Source: Klebsiella pneumoniae
Lineage (GTDB): Bacteria > Pseudomonadota > Gammaproteobacteria > Pseudomonadales > UBA5518
NCBI GenBank assembly: GCA_945862145.1
Contig: CAMAXE010000007.1
Span: forward strand, 62,001 to 126,000
Direction: 5' to 3'
Length of the DNA: 64,000 nucleotides
Translations under genes and position numbers: made by a program
The notes under the pieces: model-generated
Databases searched by the model: none
What the model saw: the letters and a program-made list of their open reading frames with translations, nothing else
Told to the model about the DNA's origin: nothing
Part shown: piece after piece, positions 26,329 to 36,266 of the stretch
Layout: each line of letters starts with the position of its first letter
How positions within the stretch are numbered: the stretch's first letter is position 1

Positions 26329-26535
26329 TTAAAGCGAGGGCGGCGACTGGCCTGAACGGCAGTCAACAGGCACGAGGGGAAGATCCTTGTCGCGGCGCCC
26401 GGGCTGCCGGCGTCTCTCCTGCAGCGCGGATCCCGGCGCTTGACTGCCGCTTCGCCGCTGACGCTTGCGCTCCTCCAGCGCCTCTTCAACGCGCCGGACC
26501 ATATCCTCTTTCACTGGCACGCTAGTGGTTTCCAC
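26329..26535 (-). CDS. Small open frame of uncertain reality
   Basis: A 68-codon frame starts at GTG (26533-26535) behind GGAAG and encodes a very basic helical peptide (beginning VETTSVPVKEDM, then VRRVEEALEERKRQRR). It ends next to the ThDP gene. No family is recognised, and the C-terminal part is low-complexity. It lies in the only sizeable gap of this region besides the REP array. It could equally be non-coding, so it is listed for completeness. Confidence 0.22.
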   Translation of the reverse strand: METTSVPVKEDMVRRVEEALEERKRQRRSGSQAPGSALQERRRQPGRRDKDLPLVPVDCRSGQSPPSL

Positions 26536-26648
26536 GGCTGGCTTCCAGGCCGCGCCTCAAGGCTCCGGTACGGTTGCCGGAACGGGTTATTCTGGGTCTC
26601 CCAAGCATAGACCCGACCCCGGCTTTTATCGAATCAGCAGGCGCAAAA

Positions 26649-26830
26649 GTAGGAGCGGGCCATGCCCGCGAGAGGCGTTGGAATTGGGACATGCTCGGTC
26701 GGGGGCGTGGCCCCCTCCTACACGGGAGGGGACGGAACATGGACCCGCCTGAACGGGTAGGAGCGGGCCATGCCCGCGATCCGGGGGGTAGGAGCGGGCC
26801 ATGCCCGCGATCCAGGGCGTATGCCCGCGA
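26649..26830. repeat. REP-like palindrome array (second site)
   Basis: Three full copies of the same palindrome as at 14.5 kb (GTAGGAGCGGGC-CAT-GCCCGCGA) lie at 26649-26671, 26757-26779 and 26788-26810, the last two 31 bp apart. A half copy follows at 26820-26830, and a variant inverted copy (GGGGGC-GTG-GCCCCC type) lies at 26699-26721. The array lies between the ThDP gene and the dsbA stop. The rest of the 530-bp gap (26317-26648) shows no clear gene apart from a weak small frame. Confidence 0.87.
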
Positions 26831-26846
26831 TCCCTCGGAGGAGTAA

Positions 26847-27485
26847 TCAGCCGCTCTTCGCCGCGCGCTCCTTGCCGATCAGGAAATCCACCACCTTGAA
26901 CACCGCCTCGGGGCTTCCGGCCAGACGCGCCGACACGCGGTACTTGCCGTTCACGATGACCTCGGGCGTGCCGGTGGTCTTGTAGCTGCGCTGGCGAGCA
27001 TCGGCCTGCTTCACCTTCGACTGCACGCCGAAGGAATTGAAGGCCTTGCGGAAATCGGCCTCCTTGACGCCGTGCTCGGCAAACAGCGCGGCGATTTCAT
27101 CCTCGGACTCGAGCTTGTTGCGCTTCACGTTCAATGCGTCGAACAGCGGGTCGTTCATCTTGTCTAGCACGCCGAGTGCCTCGGCGGCATAGAACGCCTG
27201 TGCATGCACTGCCATCAGTTTGTTCCACATGGCGGGCGAGCGGTGGAAATCGACGTCCTTGGCAATGGTGGGCTTCCACCTCGTGAGCAGCGGCTCGAGG
27301 AGAAAACAATGCGAACAACCGTACCAGAACAGCTCGACGACCTCGATGCGTGAAGGATCTGCGGTGCGCACCGGCTCCGCGAGACGCTCGTAGTGGGTGC
27401 CTTCGATGTACAGGGGCTCCGCGGCATGAAGGCTCATGGGGAGCAGGCAGACTGCGAGCAGAAAAGCGTTTATCAGGCGGCTCAT
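26847..27485 (-). CDS. dsbA: Thiol:disulfide interchange protein DsbA, CSHC active site
   Basis: The 212-residue protein has a signal peptide (residues 1 to about 22), thioredoxin fold with active site Cys57-Ser-His-Cys60, the inserted helical domain, and the cis-proline loop GTPEV (Thr173-Pro174). It introduces disulfides into exported proteins and would be reoxidised by DsbB. The usual DsbA dipeptide is Pro-His; Ser-His here should alter redox potential. The ATG 27485 is preceded by AAGGAG (minus strand). As in Pseudomonas it follows the c4 and c5 cytochrome genes. Confidence 0.92.
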   Translation of the reverse strand: MSRLINAFLLAVCLLPMSLHAAEPLYIEGTHYERLAEPVRTADPSRIEVVELFWYGCSHCFLLEPLLTRWKPTIAKDVDFHRSPAMWNKLMAVHAQAFYAAEALGVLDKMNDPLFDALNVKRNKLESEDEIAALFAEHGVKEADFRKAFNSFGVQSKVKQADARQRSYKTTGTPEVIVNGKYRVSARLAGSPEAVFKVVDFLIGKERAAKSG

Positions 27486-27614
27486 GGAAGTGCGTCTCCT
27501 TAAATGCGACGGGTTTGCCGGATATCAGACCGACACGTACGGCGTTGGTTTCAACCGGCACTCGCGATGCCGACAAAATGCCACCAGGGCGCGGGCCCCG
27601 GCGGCAACACGGAC

Positions 27615-28229
27615 TCAGTGCAGCCCGGAGGCGTAGCTCGCCACGGCGTCGAGCTCTTTGTCGGTCAGGTGGGCGGCGACGTCGCGCATGATCCGGGTGT
27701 CACCGTCGTTCTTGCGTTCCTCGCTACGCCAGGCACGCAGGCTGGAGGCAATGTACTCCGCGTGCTGGCCGCCGAGCGAGGGGAACTTGGCCGCTGCGTT
27801 TCCACTGCCCGTGGGCGAATGGCACGCGGTACAGGCCGCGATGCCGCGCTCGCGGATGCCGGCGCGGTAAACGCTTTCACCGAACGCGACAAGTTCTTCC
27901 TTCGCCGCGCCCGGCGTCCGGGTCTGCGACGCATAGAACGCTGCGATATCGGCAAGATCCTGCTCGCTCAGCGCATCGAGCTGGCCCGCCATGACGGCGA
28001 TCACACGGGCACCGCTCTTTACGTCATGCAACTGTTTCAGCAGGTATTTTTCGTTCTGGCCTGCGAGCTTGGGGAAGGTGGGCGCCAGGCTGTTGCCATC
28101 GGCGCCGTGACAAGCCCCGCAGACCACCACCTTGGCCTGAGCGGCTTGGGCGTTGCCAACAAGCGGAGCGGCCGCCGCCTGGCCTGCCAGAAGGCAGGCG
28201 CCAATGAACAGTGCGATGCGTGTCTTCAC
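27615..28229 (-). CDS. Cytochrome c4 (dihaem)
   Basis: This is a 204-residue exported protein with signal peptide (1-21) and two haem-binding motifs, CGACH (37-41) and CTACH (133-137). Each domain has a distal methionine candidate (Met80 in VIAVMAG; the other in RIMRDV). The duplicated class I domains identify cytochrome c4, a membrane-associated electron carrier to haem-copper oxidases. It probably feeds the aa3 oxidase encoded at 38-42 kb or another terminal oxidase. It lies 52 bp downstream of the c5 gene. Confidence 0.92.
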   Translation of the reverse strand: MKTRIALFIGACLLAGQAAAAPLVGNAQAAQAKVVVCGACHGADGNSLAPTFPKLAGQNEKYLLKQLHDVKSGARVIAVMAGQLDALSEQDLADIAAFYASQTRTPGAAKEELVAFGESVYRAGIRERGIAACTACHSPTGSGNAAAKFPSLGGQHAEYIASSLRAWRSEERKNDGDTRIMRDVAAHLTDKELDAVASYASGLH

Positions 28230-28281
28230 CAGATCGGATCCTTGGCTTGGGGAACGGCGGCCGGTCGTAACCGGGCTGATC

Positions 28282-28581
28282 TCAGGCGGCGGGCTTCATC
28301 ATGTATTCGATGAGCGCCTTGTACTCGGTGGGCGTGCAATCAGGGCACATGGCGCGCGGGGGCATGGCGTTCAGGCCATTGGTGGCGCTCTGCACCAGGC
28401 CGTCGATGCCCTTGGCATCGAAGCGGGGCTTCCACGCGGCGGCATCATGGAGTTTGGGTGCGTTGAGGAGCCCTGCGTTGTGACAGGCGGCGCAGCGCGT
28501 GGGGTAGAGCTCTTCGGGAGTGCGATCGGCATAAGCCGCCGAAGCGAAAAACATCAGCGCGGCCAGTGCGAACTTGTTCAT
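28282..28581 (-). CDS. Cytochrome c5-family protein
   Basis: The 99-residue product has a signal peptide (1-18) and one haem motif CAACH (30-34). The haem Met ligand is Met73 (NAMPPRA), and the C-terminal pair Cys79/Cys82 (CPDC) forms the disulfide characteristic of cytochrome c5. It is a small periplasmic electron carrier. The gene precedes cytochrome c4, and divergent engB starts about 105 bp away, so the promoter region is shared. Confidence 0.9.
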   Translation of the reverse strand: MNKFALAALMFFASAAYADRTPEELYPTRCAACHNAGLLNAPKLHDAAAWKPRFDAKGIDGLVQSATNGLNAMPPRAMCPDCTPTEYKALIEYMMKPAA

Positions 28582-28686
28582 GCGATACTCTCCACAGGGT
28601 TCTGCGCGGTTCGCGCGCGAGGCTTACGAAAAACAGCCGGGGTCGGATTGCCTGCCTCGCCGGAGCCTGGAGTATAGCAAGCGAGT

Positions 28687-29328
28687 ATGCATCCGAAAAC
28701 GGAGACTTCCCGAAGCCCGGCCGCGGCAGCCCTGAACGCCTTCAGGGCTGCGGAGTTCATGCTGAGCGTGGCGCGGATGAGCCAGTGCCCGGCGGACGAA
28801 GGCCTTGAGGTAGCCTTCGCCGGACGCTCCAACGCCGGCAAGTCGAGCGCGCTGAACACCCTCTGTGCCCGCAACAAGCTCGCTCGCACCAGCCACACGC
28901 CGGGCCGCACGCAGCAACTCAACTTCTTTGCCATCGACCCGGAACGCCGCCTCGTGGACCTGCCGGGTTATGGCTACGCCAAGGTCCCACTCGAGCTGCG
29001 GATCGAGTGGGGCAAGCTGGTCGAAACCTACCTCGAAAAGCGCAAATCGCTGGCCGGCGTGGTCCTGCTGATGGACTCCCGCCACCCACTGAAGCCCCAG
29101 GACCGCATGCTGATCGAGTGGGTGACCGGGCTCGCCCGCCCCTTGCACATCCTGCTCACCAAGGCCGACAAACTGTCCCGCGGGCAAGCGGCGGCCACCC
29201 TCGCTGCGGTGCGGCGGGAGCTCGTCCAGACCGGGGAGAGCTCGGTGCAATTGTTTTCGTCCTCGGATGGCCGTGGCGTGGATGAAGCCCGCGCTGTGCT
29301 GGCGCGGTGGCTCGCGATGGCTCAGTGA
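28687..29328 (+). CDS. engB: Ribosome biogenesis GTP-binding protein EngB/YsxC
   Basis: The 213-residue GTPase has G1 GRSNAGKSS (46-54), the switch region [11 protein letters not shown]3 DLPGYG (91-96) and G4 TKAD. It is the essential circularly simple GTPase needed for large-subunit assembly. The start ATG at 28687 is the longest; residue 25 (Met) is a later option. It is convergent with polA, and the stops overlap by 7 bp (29322-29328). The polA-engB-cytochrome order matches Pseudomonas. Confidence 0.93.
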   Translation: MHPKTETSRSPAAAALNAFRAAEFMLSVARMSQCPADEGLEVAFAGRSNAGKSSALNTLCARNKLARTSHTPGRTQQLNFFAIDPERRLVDLPGYGYAKVPLELRIEWGKLVETYLEKRKSLAGVVLLMDSRHPLKPQDRMLIEWVTGLARPLHILLTKADKLSRGQAAATLAAVRRELVQTGESSVQLFSSSDGRGVDEARAVLARWLAMAQ

Positions 29329-32066
29329 GCCTCGTCCCAGTTAAATCCGACCCCCACATCGACCACCAGCTCGGCCTGCAGGCGAGCCGCGCCTGACATC
29401 AGCGAACGCACCTTGGCGCACACCTCCTCCAACGCGTCTTCGCGCACCTCCAGCACCAATTCGTCGTGCACCTGCATCACCATCCGCGCGGGGGCGCTGC
29501 TTTCCAGCAGCCAGTCATCCAAGGTAATCATCGCGCGCTTGATGATGTCGGCGGCGCTGCCCTGCATGGGGGCGTTGATGGCGGTGCGCTCGGCGGCCTG
29601 ACGGACCGAGGGATTGCGCGAGCGGATGTCGGGCAGGTAGAGCCGGCGCCCGAAGATCGTCTCCACATAACCCCGCGTGCCGGCCTCTGCGCGCACCCGC
29701 TCCATGTACGCCTGCACACCCGGGTACCGGGCGAAGTAGCGCTCGATGTAGGCCTGCGCCTCGCCGCGGCCCACGCCAAGCTGCTTGGCTAGGCCGAAGG
29801 CGGACATGCCGTAGATCAGCCCGAAGTTGATGGCCTTGGCGCTCCGGCGCTGCAGATCGCTTACGGCCGGTAGCTCCACGCCGAACACCTCGGCGGCCGT
29901 GGCGCGGTGCACATCATGGCCCTTGGCGAAGGCCTCGATCAGGCCCGGGTCGCCGGAGAGGTGCGCCATGATCCGCAGCTCGATCTGGGAGTAATCCGCC
30001 GCCACGATCCGCCAACCCGCGGGCGCCACGAAGGCCTGGCGGATGCGCCGCCCCTCGGCGGTACGCACCGGGATGTTCTGCAGGTTGGGATCGGTCGAGG
30101 ACAGACGCCCGGTGGCCGTCACCGCCTGCTGGTAGGAGGTATGTACCCGGCCAGTAGCGGGGTTGATCTGCTCGGGCAGTCGGTCGGTGTAAGTGGATTT
30201 CAGCTTGCTCAGGCTGCGGTACTCGAGGATCACCCGCGGGAGCTCGTACTGCTCGGCGAGCTCCGCCAGCACGGGCTCGGCGGTGGAGGGCTGGCCGGTC
30301 GGTGTCTTGCCGATCTGCGGCAAGCCAAGGCGCTCGAAAAGGATCTCCTGCAACTGCTTGGGTGAGCCCAGGTTGAAGGGGCCGCCTGCCAGGGTGTGAG
30401 CGCTTGCTTCGACCTCAAGCATTCTCTCGCCAAGCTCGCGACTCTGCTGGGCCAGAAGCTTGGCATCGACCAAAGCGCCCTGGCGCTCCAGCCGTGACAG
30501 CACCGGCACCAGCGGCATCTCGATCTCGCGGAATACCCGTTCCAACGCGGGCTGGGCCTGCAGTTGCGGCCACAGCTTGCGGTGCAGGCGCAGCGCGATG
30601 TCGGCGTCCTCCGCGGCGTAACGGGTGGCATCCTCGACTTTCACCTGGGAGAAACCGATCTGCTTGGCGCCCTTGCCGGCCACCTCCTCGTAGGGGATGG
30701 CGCGGTAGTCGAGGTGCTTCAGGGCGAGCGAGTCCATGTCGTGGCGCGAACCCACCGAGTCGAGCACATAGGACTCGAGCATGGTGTCGAAGACGATACC
30801 CCTGAGTTCGATGCCATGGTTCAGCAGCACGCTGCGGTCGTACTTCAGGTTCTGCCCGACCTTGGCATGGGCGGGCGACTCAAGCAGCTCACGCAGGGCA
30901 CCGAGCACCTCGGCCTCGGAGAGCTGGTCGGGTGCACCTAGATAATCGTGAGCCACCGGGATGTAGGCGGCCCGTCCGGGCTCGACAGCCAGTGACACAC
31001 CGACCAGGCGTGCCTTCATGTAATCGAGGCTGGTGGTCTCGGTGTCCACGGACACGAGATCGGCCGCGCGCGCGGCCACGACCCATCGCTGCAGTGCGGC
31101 CGTATCGAGCACCAGCTCGTAATCAGCCTCCAGCGCAGGCTGAGACTCGGGTTCGGGCGACGTGGCGTTGGCGGCCGCTTCACCCTGCCGCTCGATCTCC
31201 TCGCGCCAGCTGTTGAACTCGAGCTCGCGGTAGAGCCGCAACAACGCCTCGCGGTCGGGCGGCGCGTGCTGCAGCGCCTGCACGCCGACATCAAGCGCCA
31301 CATCGGTGCGGATGGTGGCCAACTCGCGCGAGAGAAAGGCCTTGTCACGCTCGGTATCGAGTTTTGCCCGGACGCTCGCGGCGCCGCGCAGCCCGGCGAT
31401 ACCCGTGACCCCGTCGAGATCCGCATACAGCCCTTCCAGGCTGCCGAAGTGCTGCAACAGCGCGAGCGCGGTTTTTTCACCTACGCCCGGCACGCCGGGA
31501 ATGTTGTCAGTCTTGTCGCCCATCAGCGCCAGCAGATCGACGATCTGTCCGGGTCCGACGCCGAATTTCTGCTGCACGCCGGCGATGTCGAGGCGGGTGT
31601 CGTTCATGGTGTTGATCAGCGTGACATACACGTCGACCAGCTGGGCGAGATCCTTGTCGCCGGTGGAAACAAGCACATTGCGGCCCTCGCGAGCAGCCTG
31701 CACGGCCAGCGTGCCGATCACATCGTCGGCCTCCACACCAGGCACGCAGAGCAGCGGCAAGCCGAGCGCGCGCACCAATGCATGCAGCGGTTCCACCTGC
31801 GCGCGCAGATCCTCTGGCATAGGCGGGCGATTGGCCTTGTACTCGGCGTAGAGGTCCTCGCGGAAGGTCTTGCCCTTGGCATCGAAAACCACCACCACGG
31901 GCGTACCCGGGTACTGCTGGCAAAGTTTGCGCAGCATGCTGACGACACCACGCACGGCGCCGGTGGGCTGGCCACTTACGGTCGAAAGCGGCGGCAACGC
32001 GTGGAAGGCGCGGTAGAGGTAGGAGGAACCGTCGACCAGGATCAAGGCCGGTGCGGACGTGCTCAT
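29322..32066 (-). CDS. polA: DNA polymerase I
   Basis: The 914-residue enzyme has three domains. The 5-prime nuclease begins [15 protein letters not shown] 3-prime to 5-prime exonuclease domain retains [10 protein letters not shown], so proofreading residues seem intact. The polymerase domain includes motif A DYSQIELR, motif B with [16 protein letters not shown], and motif [10 protein letters not shown]. It fills gaps, removes RNA primers and acts in repair. The start overlaps the stop of znuA by 4 bp, so in the minus-strand order znuA precedes polA and could be co-transcribed. Confidence 0.96.
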   Translation of the reverse strand: MSTSAPALILVDGSSYLYRAFHALPPLSTVSGQPTGAVRGVVSMLRKLCQQYPGTPVVVVFDAKGKTFREDLYAEYKANRPPMPEDLRAQVEPLHALVRALGLPLLCVPGVEADDVIGTLAVQAAREGRNVLVSTGDKDLAQLVDVYVTLINTMNDTRLDIAGVQQKFGVGPGQIVDLLALMGDKTDNIPGVPGVGEKTALALLQHFGSLEGLYADLDGVTGIAGLRGAASVRAKLDTERDKAFLSRELATIRTDVALDVGVQALQHAPPDREALLRLYRELEFNSWREEIERQGEAAANATSPEPESQPALEADYELVLDTAALQRWVVAARAADLVSVDTETTSLDYMKARLVGVSLAVEPGRAAYIPVAHDYLGAPDQLSEAEVLGALRELLESPAHAKVGQNLKYDRSVLLNHGIELRGIVFDTMLESYVLDSVGSRHDMDSLALKHLDYRAIPYEEVAGKGAKQIGFSQVKVEDATRYAAEDADIALRLHRKLWPQLQAQPALERVFREIEMPLVPVLSRLERQGALVDAKLLAQQSRELGERMLEVEASAHTLAGGPFNLGSPKQLQEILFERLGLPQIGKTPTGQPSTAEPVLAELAEQYELPRVILEYRSLSKLKSTYTDRLPEQINPATGRVHTSYQQAVTATGRLSSTDPNLQNIPVRTAEGRRIRQAFVAPAGWRIVAADYSQIELRIMAHLSGDPGLIEAFAKGHDVHRATAAEVFGVELPAVSDLQRRSAKAINFGLIYGMSAFGLAKQLGVGRGEAQAYIERYFARYPGVQAYMERVRAEAGTRGYVETIFGRRLYLPDIRSRNPSVRQAAERTAINAPMQGSAADIIKRAMITLDDWLLESSAPARMVMQVHDELVLEVREDALEEVCAKVRSLMSGAARLQAELVVDVGVGFNWDEAH

Positions 32067-32959
32067 GGACGGACTCCGGAAGTGTCGGGTTGGCTATCGA
32101 GGCAGCGCAGCACGGCCGCCGCGAACGTGGCCAGAAAGGCATCAAAGGCACCGGCACCGGATTTGCCCTGCCACGCGAGGGGATCGAGCTCTACCGTCTT
32201 CAACCCAAGGTCATCGGCAAGGCTTCCCGCCAGCGCCGCGTTGTCACCGGGCTCTTGCAGCAGGCAGCTGGCGTGGCTGTCGCGAGCGGCACGCCGCAGC
32301 ATCAGCACGGAGCGCGCGCCCGGCTGGCGCTCGTGGTCGCCTGGCAGCGCGCCCACCTGACGCAGCCCGTAGCGCGCCACGAAACGGGCATAGCCGTCGT
32401 GCAAAGACACAAAGGGCACCTGCGCGCGTGGTGCGAGCGCCGCGCGTGTGAGGGTCTCGCGGGCATGCATCGCGGCCCGGAAGGCGAGCAGACGCTGCTC
32501 CGCGAGCTCCGCATCGAGAAGCCCACGCGCAACCAGCTCCGCAGCAATGATGCGGGCGAGTTCGGCAGCAGCCCGCGGATCGAGCCATACGTGCGGATCT
32601 GCCCCCGGGGCATCACCCAACGCTGCAAGCAGAGCCACCGCGGGCACCCCGCTGCGCTCCAGAGGGGCGTCAAGCGGGCGCTCGAGCGCCGGACCCATCC
32701 AGAAAGCGAGCCGTGCGCTTCCGAGCAGAGCAAGCTCGGAGGGGCGCAGGACGAAGTCATGCGGCGAGGCGCCCGCAGAGACGAGCACGCGGCTCTCCAG
32801 TGCATCGCCCGCGAGCTCCTCGACGATCAGCGCGAGCGGCCGGATGCTGGAGACGACCACCGGGGCCGCGACCACGGCACGCGCGTAGGCGCACAGCGCC
32901 AGCGCCAGCGCCAGCGCAACCCGGCAGCGGGCGCGGAAGGGTTTGCCCGGGTGAGTCAT
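32063..32959 (-). CDS. znuA: Zinc ABC transporter substrate-binding protein
   Basis: The 298-residue protein has a signal peptide (1 to about 32) and the cluster A-I metal ligands His67 (ASPHDF), His123 (DPHVWLD) and His187 (SLHDGYARF). The His-rich loop seen in E. coli ZnuA is absent. It captures periplasmic Zn2+ and passes it to ZnuBC encoded divergently. The ATG 32959 gives the signal peptide; a longer frame upstream runs into the divergent promoter. The stop overlaps polA's start. Confidence 0.9.
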   Translation of the reverse strand: MTHPGKPFRARCRVALALALALCAYARAVVAAPVVVSSIRPLALIVEELAGDALESRVLVSAGASPHDFVLRPSELALLGSARLAFWMGPALERPLDAPLERSGVPAVALLAALGDAPGADPHVWLDPRAAAELARIIAAELVARGLLDAELAEQRLLAFRAAMHARETLTRAALAPRAQVPFVSLHDGYARFVARYGLRQVGALPGDHERQPGARSVLMLRRAARDSHASCLLQEPGDNAALAGSLADDLGLKTVELDPLAWQGKSGAGAFDAFLATFAAAVLRCLDSQPDTSGVRP

Positions 32960-33000
32960 CGTCGATGAACCGTGGATCCAATCCGTATACTCTAGCCCGA

Positions 33001-33078
33001 TGAGCCAAGACCCTGCGACCACGATCTCCGGTGCCCGTCACGCGCCGGCGCCCCGCCGGGAGCGCACAGTCTCATGAC
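33001..33078 (+). CDS. Short leader-like open frame upstream of znuC
   Basis: A 25-codon frame starts ATG AGC CAA GAC and ends TGA overlapping the znuC start (TCATGA). Its position between znuA and znuC is where Pseudomonas carries zur, and the frame is unlike Zur. It could be a translational-coupling leader, a residue of a deleted gene, or chance. No ribosome site is obvious before it. No Zur-box palindrome was seen in the 114-bp gap (32960-33073). Confidence 0.2.
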
Positions 33079-33826
33079 CCGCCCCTTTTTGGTGGAGGCG
33101 CGCGAGATTTCCTTCCGCGCCGGAGACCAGTTGATCTTGGACCGTGTGTCCCTGCGGCTGCACGAGGAGGAGATTCTCACCCTGATCGGCCCGAACGGCG
33201 CCGGTAAAACGACACTGCTCAAGTTGCTGATCGGACTCGCCACGCCATCATCGGGCAGCGTGTGGCGGCGCGAGGCCCTGCGCGTGGGCTACATGCCGCA
33301 AAAGCTGCAGGTGGACGCCGCGCTGCCCTTGAGCGCCGGGCGTTTCCTGCAGATCGCGGAGCGCGACATGAGCCGGGTGCGAGAAGTGGCCGCCGAAGTG
33401 GGCGTCGAGCGGTTACTCAAGACTCCGCTCGCCGGGGTCTCGGGCGGTGAACTGCAGCGGCTGTTGCTCGCGCGGGCACTGCTCCGGAGCCCGGAACTGC
33501 TGCTTCTGGACGAGCCGGTGCAGGGCGTGGACGTTGCAGGTCAGGCCGAATTGTATGCGCTGATCCGCGAAGTGCGCTCACGGCACCGTTGCGCGGTGCT
33601 GATGATCTCGCACGACCTGCACGTGGTGATGGCCTCGACCGACACCGTGCTGTGTCTGAACCGCCATGTCTGCTGCGCCGGAAGACCGGAGGTCGTAAGC
33701 CACGATCCCGCATACCTGCAGCTCTTTGGCCGGCAGGCGGCCGAGCAAATGGCCGTTTACACGCACCACCACGACCACGCCCATGACCTGCACGGCAACG
33801 TGATCGGGGAGCACCGGCATGGATGA
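33074..33826 (+). CDS. znuC: Zinc ABC transporter ATP-binding protein
   Basis: The 250-residue ATPase has Walker [10 protein letters not shown] (39-47), signature VSGGE (121-125), Walker B LLLLDEP (141-147) and H-loop [11 protein letters not shown] His-rich C-terminal tail (about 231-250, [11 protein letters not shown]) is typical of ZnuC and may bind zinc. It powers zinc import with ZnuB and ZnuA. The znuB start overlaps its stop by 8 bp, indicating coupling. Confidence 0.93.
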   Translation: MTRPFLVEAREISFRAGDQLILDRVSLRLHEEEILTLIGPNGAGKTTLLKLLIGLATPSSGSVWRREALRVGYMPQKLQVDAALPLSAGRFLQIAERDMSRVREVAAEVGVERLLKTPLAGVSGGELQRLLLARALLRSPELLLLDEPVQGVDVAGQAELYALIREVRSRHRCAVLMISHDLHVVMASTDTVLCLNRHVCCAGRPEVVSHDPAYLQLFGRQAAEQMAVYTHHHDHAHDLHGNVIGEHRHG

Positions 33827-34610
33827 GTTCCTGCTGCGCGCTGCCGCTGCGGGTGTGGGAATTGCCGCAATATCAGGCGTGCTCGGCTGTTTTCTGGTCT
33901 GGCGCCGCATGGCCTTTTTCGGTGACACCCTCTCGCACTCGGCGCTGCTCGGCGTGGCGGCGGGAATGTTCCTGAATGTGGGGGCGCCGGTCGCGGCGCT
34001 GGCGCTGTGTCTGGGTGTGGCGGCGCTGTTCGCGCGCCTCGAGCGGCACGCCACGCTCGCCTCCGACACCCTGCTCGCGGTGATCGCGCACGGCACACTC
34101 GCAGCAGGGGTGATCGCAGTGAGCATCCTGGCGCCCCGCGGCGCGGGTCTTGAAGCCTGGCTCTTCGGCGATCTGCTCGCGGTTGGCCGGGCAGAGTTAC
34201 AGCTCGTTGCAGCGGTGGGTTTCGTGGTGGCAGTGATAGCCGTGTTCTGCTGGCGCACCTGGCTCGCCATCGCGGTGGACGAGGATCTCGCCCGCATAGA
34301 AGGCGTGGCAGTGGAGCGGGCGCGGATGCTGCAACTGCTCTGCATCGCGGCACTGATAGGCGTGGCGATGAACGTGGTGGGGGTACTGCTGGTCACCGCG
34401 CTACTGATTGTGCCGCCGGCAGCAGCGCGCGCACTGTCGCGATCACCGGAGCAGATGGCGGCGCTGGGTGCGGTGCTCGGCGCCCTCGCGGTGCTCGGCG
34501 GTTTGTGGCTGTCACTCGAGGCCGATACGCCAACAGGGCCTTCCGTGGTGGCTGCGGCCTGCGTGCTGTTTGCCTTTTGCCACGCAGGCGCTGCGCTGCG
34601 GCGGCGCTAG
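33819..34610 (+). CDS. znuB: Zinc ABC transporter membrane permease
   Basis: The 263-residue hydrophobic protein has about eight membrane helices and belongs to the ABC-3 metal permease family. Conserved landmarks include [15 protein letters not shown] near residue 35 and, in the C-terminal half, [17 protein letters not shown]. It forms the channel of the Znu importer with ZnuC. It lies at the end of the two-gene plus-strand unit and is convergent with the SCO1 gene (15-bp gap). Confidence 0.92.
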   Translation: MDEFLLRAAAAGVGIAAISGVLGCFLVWRRMAFFGDTLSHSALLGVAAGMFLNVGAPVAALALCLGVAALFARLERHATLASDTLLAVIAHGTLAAGVIAVSILAPRGAGLEAWLFGDLLAVGRAELQLVAAVGFVVAVIAVFCWRTWLAIAVDEDLARIEGVAVERARMLQLLCIAALIGVAMNVVGVLLVTALLIVPPAAARALSRSPEQMAALGAVLGALAVLGGLWLSLEADTPTGPSVVAAACVLFAFCHAGAALRRR

Positions 34611-34625
34611 GAAACTCTTTTCAGC

Positions 34626-35282
34626 TCAGGGTCGGGTCCGCAAAACCTCGAGTAAGCCCTTCAACTTCGCCACCTCGAACGGCGGCGTCACGAAACCCGC
34701 AAACTGGCCCTGCGGGTCGATCAATGCCAGATTGGAGCCGTGGTCGATGGTATAGCTGCCATCGGGTAGCACACTCTTGCGAAAGGGCGTATTGAGCTCG
34801 GTGGCAAACCGGTGGACGTCGAGGAACTCGCCGGTAAGACCCTTGAAGCTCGGGCTGAAATGCGTGACGTAGGTCTTCAGTATCGCCGGCGTGTCGCGAG
34901 CGGGATCTACCGTGGCCAGATAAAAAGACACGGGCAGGCGCCGGCCGCCGGGGGGCTGCAGCGAATCCTCGACCTGGCGCAGTAATGCCAACGTGGTGGG
35001 GCAGACATCCGGGCAATAGGTGAAGCCGAAGTAGACGACGCTCCAGCGACCACGAAAGGCGCTGCCATCGAAGGGCTGCGCTTCCAGATCCAGCAAGGCA
35101 GGCGTCGTCAGTGTCCGGGGCGCATCAAAAATCACCGCACCCCGTATGGACAGCCAGCCGGCGTCGAGCTGAGCGGGGTTGATGAACTGACGCACGAACA
35201 TCGACACCATCAGGGCGACGACGCCTGCCAGCGCGAAGGCCGTGTAGCGGATGTTACGCCGTTGGGCGTTGGAGAGGGCCAT
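34626..35282 (-). CDS. SCO1/SenC-family copper chaperone for cytochrome c oxidase
   Basis: The 218-residue protein has one N-terminal membrane anchor (about 13-30) and a thioredoxin-like domain carrying YCPDVCP with Cys90 and Cys94, plus a downstream His (about 178, IDHGSN). Those three ligands bind copper for insertion into the CuA centre of subunit II. It is last in the minus-strand cytochrome oxidase cluster, 12 bp after ctaB, matching the usual position of senC. Confidence 0.92.
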   Translation of the reverse strand: MALSNAQRRNIRYTAFALAGVVALMVSMFVRQFINPAQLDAGWLSIRGAVIFDAPRTLTTPALLDLEAQPFDGSAFRGRWSVVYFGFTYCPDVCPTTLALLRQVEDSLQPPGGRRLPVSFYLATVDPARDTPAILKTYVTHFSPSFKGLTGEFLDVHRFATELNTPFRKSVLPDGSYTIDHGSNLALIDPQGQFAGFVTPPFEVAKLKGLLEVLRTRP

Positions 35283-35294
35283 GCTCGAGCTGCC

Positions 35295-36206
35295 TCAGAA
35301 CGGATAGACGATGGACATCGGGTTCGGGAAGAGCCAGTGGTCGACCAGCATGATGATGAACAGCGCCATCAGGTAGACGATCGAATACCGGAAGGTCTTC
35401 ATCGGTGCGCGGCTATCCTTGCCGATCATCAACAGCACCGCCCAATACAGGAAGCCGGCGCCGAGCACTACCGCGCCCAGCAGATAGAGCGGACCGCTCA
35501 TGCCGGTGGCAAAGGGCAGGATGGTCGAGGCAAACATCAGCAGCGTGTAGAGCAGGATATGCAGCGCGGTGAAGGCATTACCGTGCGTGACGGGCAGCAT
35601 CGGGATTTCGACCTTCGCGTATTCCTCGCGGCGGTGTATCGCCAGCGCCCAGAAATGCGGCGGCGTCCAGGCAAAGATGATCAGCACCAGCAGCAGTCCA
35701 TAGCCATGGACGTCATTGGTGACGGCAGTCCAGCCAAGCAGCGGCGGCGCGGCACCAGCGAGGCCACCAATCACGATGTTCTGCGGCGTGGCACGCTTCA
35801 GGAAACAGGTGTAGATCAGGGCGTAGCCGATCAGGGAGGCAAAGCTAAGCCATGCCGTCAGCGCGTTCACCAGCGCCAGCAACACGGCCATGCCAAGCAC
35901 GCCGATCGTGGCCGCAAAGACGATTGCGGATGTCGTGCTCACGCGACCTTGGGCGATTGGTCGGTTTCGCGTGCGTGCCATAACCAAATCGATGCGCTGA
36001 TCGACCACATGGTTGATGGCGGCGGCGGAGCCGGCACACAGCGCAATGCCGAGGTTGCCGAACAAAAGCACATCCCAGGGGACGAGGCCCGGGGTGGCGA
36101 GGAACATACCGATGACAGCCGTCAAGATCATCAGCAGGACGACCTTGGGCTTGCAGAGCTCGAGGTAGTCGTGCCAGTTGGCGGGCTCTTCGGCGGTCAG
36201 TTCCAT
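35295..36206 (-). CDS. ctaB: Protoheme IX farnesyltransferase (heme O synthase)
   Basis: The 303-residue UbiA-type prenyltransferase has about nine membrane helices and the conserved cytoplasmic loop [19 protein letters not shown]. It adds a farnesyl group to heme B to make heme O, the precursor of heme A in aa3 oxidases. In many gammaproteobacteria the heme A synthase gene ctaA precedes it; here the adjacent upstream gene is the CxxxC protein at 36267-36890. Confidence 0.94.
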   Translation of the reverse strand: MELTAEEPANWHDYLELCKPKVVLLMILTAVIGMFLATPGLVPWDVLLFGNLGIALCAGSAAAINHVVDQRIDLVMARTRNRPIAQGRVSTTSAIVFAATIGVLGMAVLLALVNALTAWLSFASLIGYALIYTCFLKRATPQNIVIGGLAGAAPPLLGWTAVTNDVHGYGLLLVLIIFAWTPPHFWALAIHRREEYAKVEIPMLPVTHGNAFTALHILLYTLLMFASTILPFATGMSGPLYLLGAVVLGAGFLYWAVLLMIGKDSRAPMKTFRYSIVYLMALFIIMLVDHWLFPNPMSIVYPF

Positions 36207-36266
36207 GATGGCGGGGAATCCTCATCGGGCGGCCGGAATTGTAGCGGATTGGCCGCTACAGACGGG

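Noticed and set aside
32960-33073. Possible Zur box in the znuA-znuC gap
   Set aside because: No TGTTATA-type or GTTATNNNATAAC-like palindrome found; GTATAC alone is too short to call.
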